Assembly: GCA_025455885.1 (NCBI GenBank)
Contig: JALOLR010000013.1
Span: forward strand, 1-64,000
Source of the DNA: Acidimicrobiales bacterium
GTDB taxonomy: Bacteria > Actinomycetota > Acidimicrobiia > Acidimicrobiales > Acidimicrobilacustridaceae
Reading direction: 5' to 3'
DNA length: 64,000 nt
Position 1 is the stretch's first letter, and each line of letters starts with the position of its first letter. This document shows, in pieces, positions 60,206 through 64,000 of this stretch. The position numbers and the translations under genes were made by a program. The notes beneath the pieces are model-generated. The model saw only the letters and a program-made list of their open reading frames with translations, was not told the DNA's origin and made no database searches.

Positions 60206-62212
60206 GTGATGGACGTGACCGCGACCCCGTCGTCCGCCCGACGTCTCGTCGTGCCGCTCGCCACGGTGGTGGCGGTCCTCGTCGCCGTGTCGGCGATCGC
60301 GCTGCCCAGCGGCCGGGTCGGCGCCCAGTCGTCGTCCACGCTGGTGCTGCGTGCCGTCGACACCGTCGAGCCGGCGTCGTCGAGCCTCCAGTTCCTCTGG
60401 ACCGGATCGCCGGCGGACGCCGCCGACGCCACCCTCACCGAGAACGGCTCCGCGATCGAGACCGACGCCGCTCGCCCGCTGCCGACCTCCACGCCGATGT
60501 CGATCGCGTTGGTCTTCGACACGTCCGAGGCGATGGACTCCAGCGGTGCGCTCATCGAGGCGAAGGAGGCGGCCAAGGAGTGGATCGAGGGCCGGGAGGG
60601 CGCGCAGGTCGGCGCGCAGGCGTTCGCCGTCTACGTCGCGGCGGACACCGGGGTCCAGTTGCAGGGGTACACGACCGACACCGAGCGTCTCGTCGAGACC
60701 ATCGACCGCATCGCCCCCCCGGCGACCGAGGAGGCCCGCGGCGAGGCCGCCGTGTGGTCGGCGATCGCCCAGGCCGCCCAGAGCCTCGAGGACCGGCCCG
60801 GGAGCCAGCCCAGCATCGTGGTCATGACGGGCACGAACGACTCGGTGACCGGATCGACCACCCGCGCCGTGGCCCGGGGAGCCGTCAGGTCGTCGGGTGC
60901 CGCCGTCTTCGCGGCCGAGCTCCTCGGCGCCGGCCTCGACCCGGGGTCGCTCGACGCCCTGGTCCGGTCGAGCGGGGGACTCGTGTTCAGCACCGACCAG
61001 GGTGGCGAGTTCGGCACCGCGGTCGCCGACATCGGCGAGGCGGTCAGCGCCCAGCAGTACGAGCTGGGCTTCGCGTCCCCCACCGAGCTGGGGTCCGTGG
61101 CGGACATGACGCTGCAGGTCGGCGACCAGACGGCCACCGCCTCGGTCGTCGTCGGCTCCGCCGTCCGCGGCACCGACGCCCTCAACCCGACGATCATCCC
61201 GGCCAGCGGTGGCGTCGGCTTCCTCCAGGGCAACCTCGGACTGATCCTGCTCGTCGTGGTCGCGCTCCTCGCCGTCGGGCTCCTCGCCTACGGCGTGTTC
61301 ATGCTGTTCGTCCGCGAGGACCGCCTGGCCGCGGTGCTGAGCCCGTACGAGTCCACCGCGGCGGTCGCCACCCCTGTCGACGACGACGGCGGCGACTCGG
61401 CACTGGCCCGTACCGCGATCATGCAACGGGCGGTGGCCATCACCGAACAGGTCGCCACCGACCGGGGCGTGCTGGTCCGCGCCGAGAACGCGCTCGAGCG
61501 GGCCAACCTGCCGCTGCGCGCCGGCGAGGCGCTGTTGTTCTACGTGCTGCTCGTGGTGATCGCCACCGTCCTCGCCCTCGTCGTGAGCGGAAGTCTCCTC
61601 CTCGGCCTGATCGTCGGCGTCGTCGCGGCGCTCGTGCCGGTCGGCACGGTGAACTTCCTCGCCGCCCGGCGCCGCAAGCAGTTCATGGCGCTGCTCCCTG
61701 ACACGCTCACCCTCCTGGCCAGCACGCTGCGAGCCGGCTACTCGCTCATGCAGGGCGTCGAGGCGGTCGCCGAGGAGGTGTCCGAGCCGATGGGCCTCGA
61801 GCTGCGGCGGGTGGTCACCGAGGCCCGCCTCGGCCGGCCGCTCGAGGAGGCCCTCGACGGTACCGCCGAGCGCATGGCCAGCCCGGACTTCGCGTGGGCG
61901 GTCATGGCCATCCGCATCCAGCGGGAGGTCGGCGGCAACCTCTCCGAGCTGTTGATGACGGTCGCCGACACGATGATCGAGCGCGAGCGGCTCCGGCGGG
62001 ACGTCCAGTCGCTCACCGCCGAGGGCCGGGTGAGCGCCATCGTCCTGGGGCTGCTCCCGGTCGGCCTCGCCGCGGTGATGTTCGTCATCAACCCCGACTA
62101 CTCCCGCCAGCTCATCGACACCACGCTCGGCAACGTGATGCTGGTCGCGGCCGTGCTCTCGATGCTGGCCGGCTTCCTGTGGATGAAGAAGATCATCGAC
62201 ATCGAGATCTGA
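60206..62212 (+). CDS. tadB: TadB-like inner-membrane protein with N-terminal von Willebrand A domain
   Basis: The 668-residue protein has a signal-like helix, a vWA domain (about 90-280: SIALVFDTSEAMDSSG with the DTS MIDAS-like start, then IVVMTGTNDSVTG), a linker, and one transmembrane helix near residue 340. The T2SSF domain of TadB follows (TLTLLASTLRAGYSLMQGVEAVAEE, REVGGNLSELLMTVADTM) with more helices. Ordinary TadB is about half this size, so this is a fusion. The MIDAS lacks the usual DxSxS (DTSEAM). GTG 60206 or ATG 60209 may start it. Confidence 0.85.
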   Translation: MMDVTATPSSARRLVVPLATVVAVLVAVSAIALPSGRVGAQSSSTLVLRAVDTVEPASSSLQFLWTGSPADAADATLTENGSAIETDAARPLPTSTPMSIALVFDTSEAMDSSGALIEAKEAAKEWIEGREGAQVGAQAFAVYVAADTGVQLQGYTTDTERLVETIDRIAPPATEEARGEAAVWSAIAQAAQSLEDRPGSQPSIVVMTGTNDSVTGSTTRAVARGAVRSSGAAVFAAELLGAGLDPGSLDALVRSSGGLVFSTDQGGEFGTAVADIGEAVSAQQYELGFASPTELGSVADMTLQVGDQTATASVVVGSAVRGTDALNPTIIPASGGVGFLQGNLGLILLVVVALLAVGLLAYGVFMLFVREDRLAAVLSPYESTAAVATPVDDDGGDSALARTAIMQRAVAITEQVATDRGVLVRAENALERANLPLRAGEALLFYVLLVVIATVLALVVSGSLLLGLIVGVVAALVPVGTVNFLAARRRKQFMALLPDTLTLLASTLRAGYSLMQGVEAVAEEVSEPMGLELRRVVTEARLGRPLEEALDGTAERMASPDFAWAVMAIRIQREVGGNLSELLMTVADTMIERERLRRDVQSLTAEGRVSAIVLGLLPVGLAAVMFVINPDYSRQLIDTTLGNVMLVAAVLSMLAGFLWMKKIIDIEI

Positions 62213-62219
62213 GGACGAG

Positions 62220-63140
62220 ATGCTGCTCATCGGACTGTTCCTGCTCGCCGCGGCGATCATCCTGGTCATCTACGTCATCGGCTCCCAGGCCGACGAGAAG
62301 GCGGTCGTGCGCTCCTCGCTGCGCCAGCTCCAGGGCTACGAGGTCGAGAACGTCCGCGACCAGGAGCTGCTCGTCCCGCTGCGCGACCGCACGGTCACGC
62401 CGGTCCTCGCCGGCCTGACCAGCGTCGGCCGGCGGTTCACCCCGACCGGCTACGTCGACCAGGTCCGCAAGAAGTTCGTCTACGCCGGTGAGCCCCGGGC
62501 CGACGCCGTCGACCGGTTCCTCGCAGTGCGGGTGCTCACGGTGGCGTTCATCCCCCTGGCGTTCGCCCTCGTGTACTTCTGGAACCCGTTCGGTCTCGAG
62601 GGGCTGCTCCAGTTCGGGGTGTTCGCCCTCCTCACGGCGGCGCTGTTCCTCGGCCCCGACGCCTGGCTGAGCCGGAAGGTCGACGCCCGCCAGCTGGAGC
62701 TGCAGCGCAAGCTGCCCGACGTCCTCGACCTGCTCACCATCTCGGTGGAGGCCGGTCTGGGCTTCGAGCAGGCCCTCGACCGCACGATCGCCGCCGTCCC
62801 GGGCGCGCTGTCCGAGGAGTTCGCCCGGATGCTGGGCGAGGTGCGCGCCGGTGCCAGTCGCGCCGACGCCCTGCGGGCGCTCGACACCCGCACGAACGTC
62901 CCCGAGGTGAGGTCGTTCGTGCTGGCCATCCTCCAGGCCGACACCTTCGGTGTGTCCATCGGGCGGGTGCTGCGGGCCCAGGCCGACGAGATGCGGGTGA
63001 AGCGGCGCCAGCTGGCCCAGGAGCGCGCCCAGAAGGCCCCGGTGAAGATGCTGATCCCGATGGTGTTCTGCATCTTCCCGGCGCTGTTCGTCGTGGTCAT
63101 CGGCCCGGCGATCATCAACATCCGTGAAGCCTTCTCCTGA
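62220..63140 (+). CDS. tadC: TadC-like type II secretion F-domain protein
   Basis: The 306-residue protein has an N-terminal helix, two central helices, the T2SSF domain (KLPDVLDLLTISVEAGLGFEQALDRTI, TFGVSIGRVLRAQADEMR) and a C-terminal hydrophobic segment. It partners TadB as the membrane platform of the Flp machine. It begins 7 bp after tadB. The following gene overlaps its 3' end by 17 bp. Confidence 0.92.
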   Translation: MLLIGLFLLAAAIILVIYVIGSQADEKAVVRSSLRQLQGYEVENVRDQELLVPLRDRTVTPVLAGLTSVGRRFTPTGYVDQVRKKFVYAGEPRADAVDRFLAVRVLTVAFIPLAFALVYFWNPFGLEGLLQFGVFALLTAALFLGPDAWLSRKVDARQLELQRKLPDVLDLLTISVEAGLGFEQALDRTIAAVPGALSEEFARMLGEVRAGASRADALRALDTRTNVPEVRSFVLAILQADTFGVSIGRVLRAQADEMRVKRRQLAQERAQKAPVKMLIPMVFCIFPALFVVVIGPAIINIREAFS

Positions 63141-64000
63141 GGCGGGGCCGGCGGACGCTTCCGACGGCCCCGTCGCCGCGCCTCGGCGGTCGGGTGGGCG
63201 GGGCCCCTCGCTGGCCACGGTCGTCGGTGCCGTCCTCGCGCTGTGGGGGGCCTACATCGGCTCGGCGGCGCTGTCGGACAACAGCTTCCTCACGCACCTC
63301 GCCACCGGCCGCCTGATCCTGCGCGACGGCGCCATCCCCCGTGTCGATCCCTACACGTTCACCGCCGGCGGTGAGCCCTGGGTGGTGCAGAGCTGGTTGG
63401 CGTCGCTCGGCTACGCCGCCGTCGAGCGCGCCGGAGGCATCGACGGGGTCCGCCTGCTCCTCACCGCGGTGACCGTCGCCCTCGTGGTGATCGTCTGGAT
63501 GCTCACCCGACCGACGGACGGCCTCGTCGCCCGGTTCGCGGTGGCGGCATCGGCGGTGGCGGTGGGGGCGGCCACGTGGGGCCCTCGACCGCTGATGTTC
63601 GGGCTGCTGCTCCTCGCGCTGACCCTCCTGGTCGTGGAGCGCCGGATCACCCCCTACGTGCTCGTCGTCGTCTTCTGGTGCTGGGTCAACGTGCACGGCT
63701 CGTTCCCGCTCGGGTTGGCCGCCCTTGCCGCCCTCGCCGTGGGTGCACGGCTCGACGGCATTCGTCGTCCCGACGAGCTCCGCTACCTGCTCTGGGCGGC
63801 GGTGGGGACGGCGGCGGGTGCCCTCAACCCGCTGGGGCCGACGTTGCTGGTGTTCCCGGCCCGCCTCCTCGATCGACAGGACCTGTTCTCGTACGTGATC
63901 GAGTGGCAGTCGCCCGACTTCTCGGGCGCGTCGGGGCGGGTCTTCCTGGTGCAGCTGGTCGCCGGGATCGTGCTCCTCGTCCGGGTGCCCCGATGGCGCA
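63124..64000 (+). CDS. Polytopic membrane protein, partial (runs off window)
   Basis: The frame opens with the GTG at 63124 (VKPSPEAGPADAS) and runs to the window edge without a stop, giving 292 residues so far. After a Pro/Ala-rich cytoplasmic start come many hydrophobic helices. THLATGRLILRDGAIPRVDPYTFTAGGEPWVVQSWLAS near residue 60 is a pattern I know from actinobacterial membrane proteins that look like GT39/PMT-type glycosyltransferases. The function is unproven. No ATG occurs before the hydrophobic region, hence the GTG choice. Confidence 0.6.
   Translation, partial: MKPSPEAGPADASDGPVAAPRRSGGRGPSLATVVGAVLALWGAYIGSAALSDNSFLTHLATGRLILRDGAIPRVDPYTFTAGGEPWVVQSWLASLGYAAVERAGGIDGVRLLLTAVTVALVVIVWMLTRPTDGLVARFAVAASAVAVGAATWGPRPLMFGLLLLALTLLVVERRITPYVLVVVFWCWVNVHGSFPLGLAALAALAVGARLDGIRRPDELRYLLWAAVGTAAGALNPLGPTLLVFPARLLDRQDLFSYVIEWQSPDFSGASGRVFLVQLVAGIVLLVRVPRWR

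Overview
The window is very GC-rich bacterial DNA with many GTG starts, dense 4-bp start/stop overlaps, a mycothiol-synthase-like acetyltransferase, an ANTAR response regulator of the PdtaR type, menaquinone biosynthesis and discrete type II fatty-acid synthesis genes. This points to Actinomycetota. An Acidimicrobiia-like lineage is my best guess, but I cannot test it here. At least 25 genes have a TAnnnT -10 hexamer ending only about 6-9 nt before the start codon, so leaderless transcription looks like the normal mode of expression.

Layout. 1-10127: scattered menaquinone genes (menE partial, menA, menH, menD, menF, menG) with a secreted beta-helix protein, a MerE-like membrane protein, an S13 peptidase and a DUF4126 protein. 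10223-17921: an M50 protease, an acyl-CoA dehydrogenase, a 94-bp tandem repeat, a secreted dimethylformamidase-like protein, a MaoC hydratase, rlmN, an MshD-like protein and nth. 18066-18163: a candidate structured small RNA ending in a strong terminator, followed by a 64-aa gene. 18462-25822: histidine operon hisD-C-B-H-A, a methyltransferase, hisF, then a divergent hydrolase/GroES-like pair and hisI. 25827-32201: trpE, ygfZ, a J-domain protein, an ABM monooxygenase, trpC, trpB2 and trpF. 40504-42485: trpB and trpA.

The most interesting part, 32326-40360, sits between trpF and trpB. It reads as a bacterial counterpart of eukaryotic hydroxyproline O-glycosylation. It encodes a protein with two 2-oxoglutarate/Fe(II) (prolyl-hydroxylase-type) domains behind a degenerate HprK-like domain. 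Next to it lies a PqqD-domain, membrane-anchored protein with long Pro-Phe-Pro-Ala and Pro-Ala repeats, the obvious candidate substrate. Around them are an O-fucosyltransferase-like enzyme, a Skp1-type (PF11397) GlcNAc transferase-like enzyme, an enzyme resembling plant Hyp-O-arabinosyl/Ser-galactosyl transferases, a GT77-like nucleotide-sugar transferase and a GDP-mannose 3,5-epimerase. The candidate substrate ends in PKFTG. The secreted beta-helix protein at 601-1740, about 33 kb away, has a Pro/Ala-rich tail ending in PRFTG, which suggests a shared C-terminal tag. All functional assignments here are from reading the proteins by eye; none was searched against a database.

42491-50317: an acyl-CoA dehydrogenase, truncated haemoglobin, HU, bcp-fabZ, then fabD-fabH-fabG-acpP-fabF (FabD carries a degenerate biotinyl/lipoyl-like tail) and tRNA-Leu(CAA). 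50403-56464: a coiled-coil protein, pdtaR, polA, a methyltransferase and rpsA. 56604-64000: a tad/flp pilus locus (cpaB, tadZ, tadA, tadB with a von Willebrand A domain, tadC) behind a sigma-28-like promoter, and a partial polytopic membrane protein running off the end.
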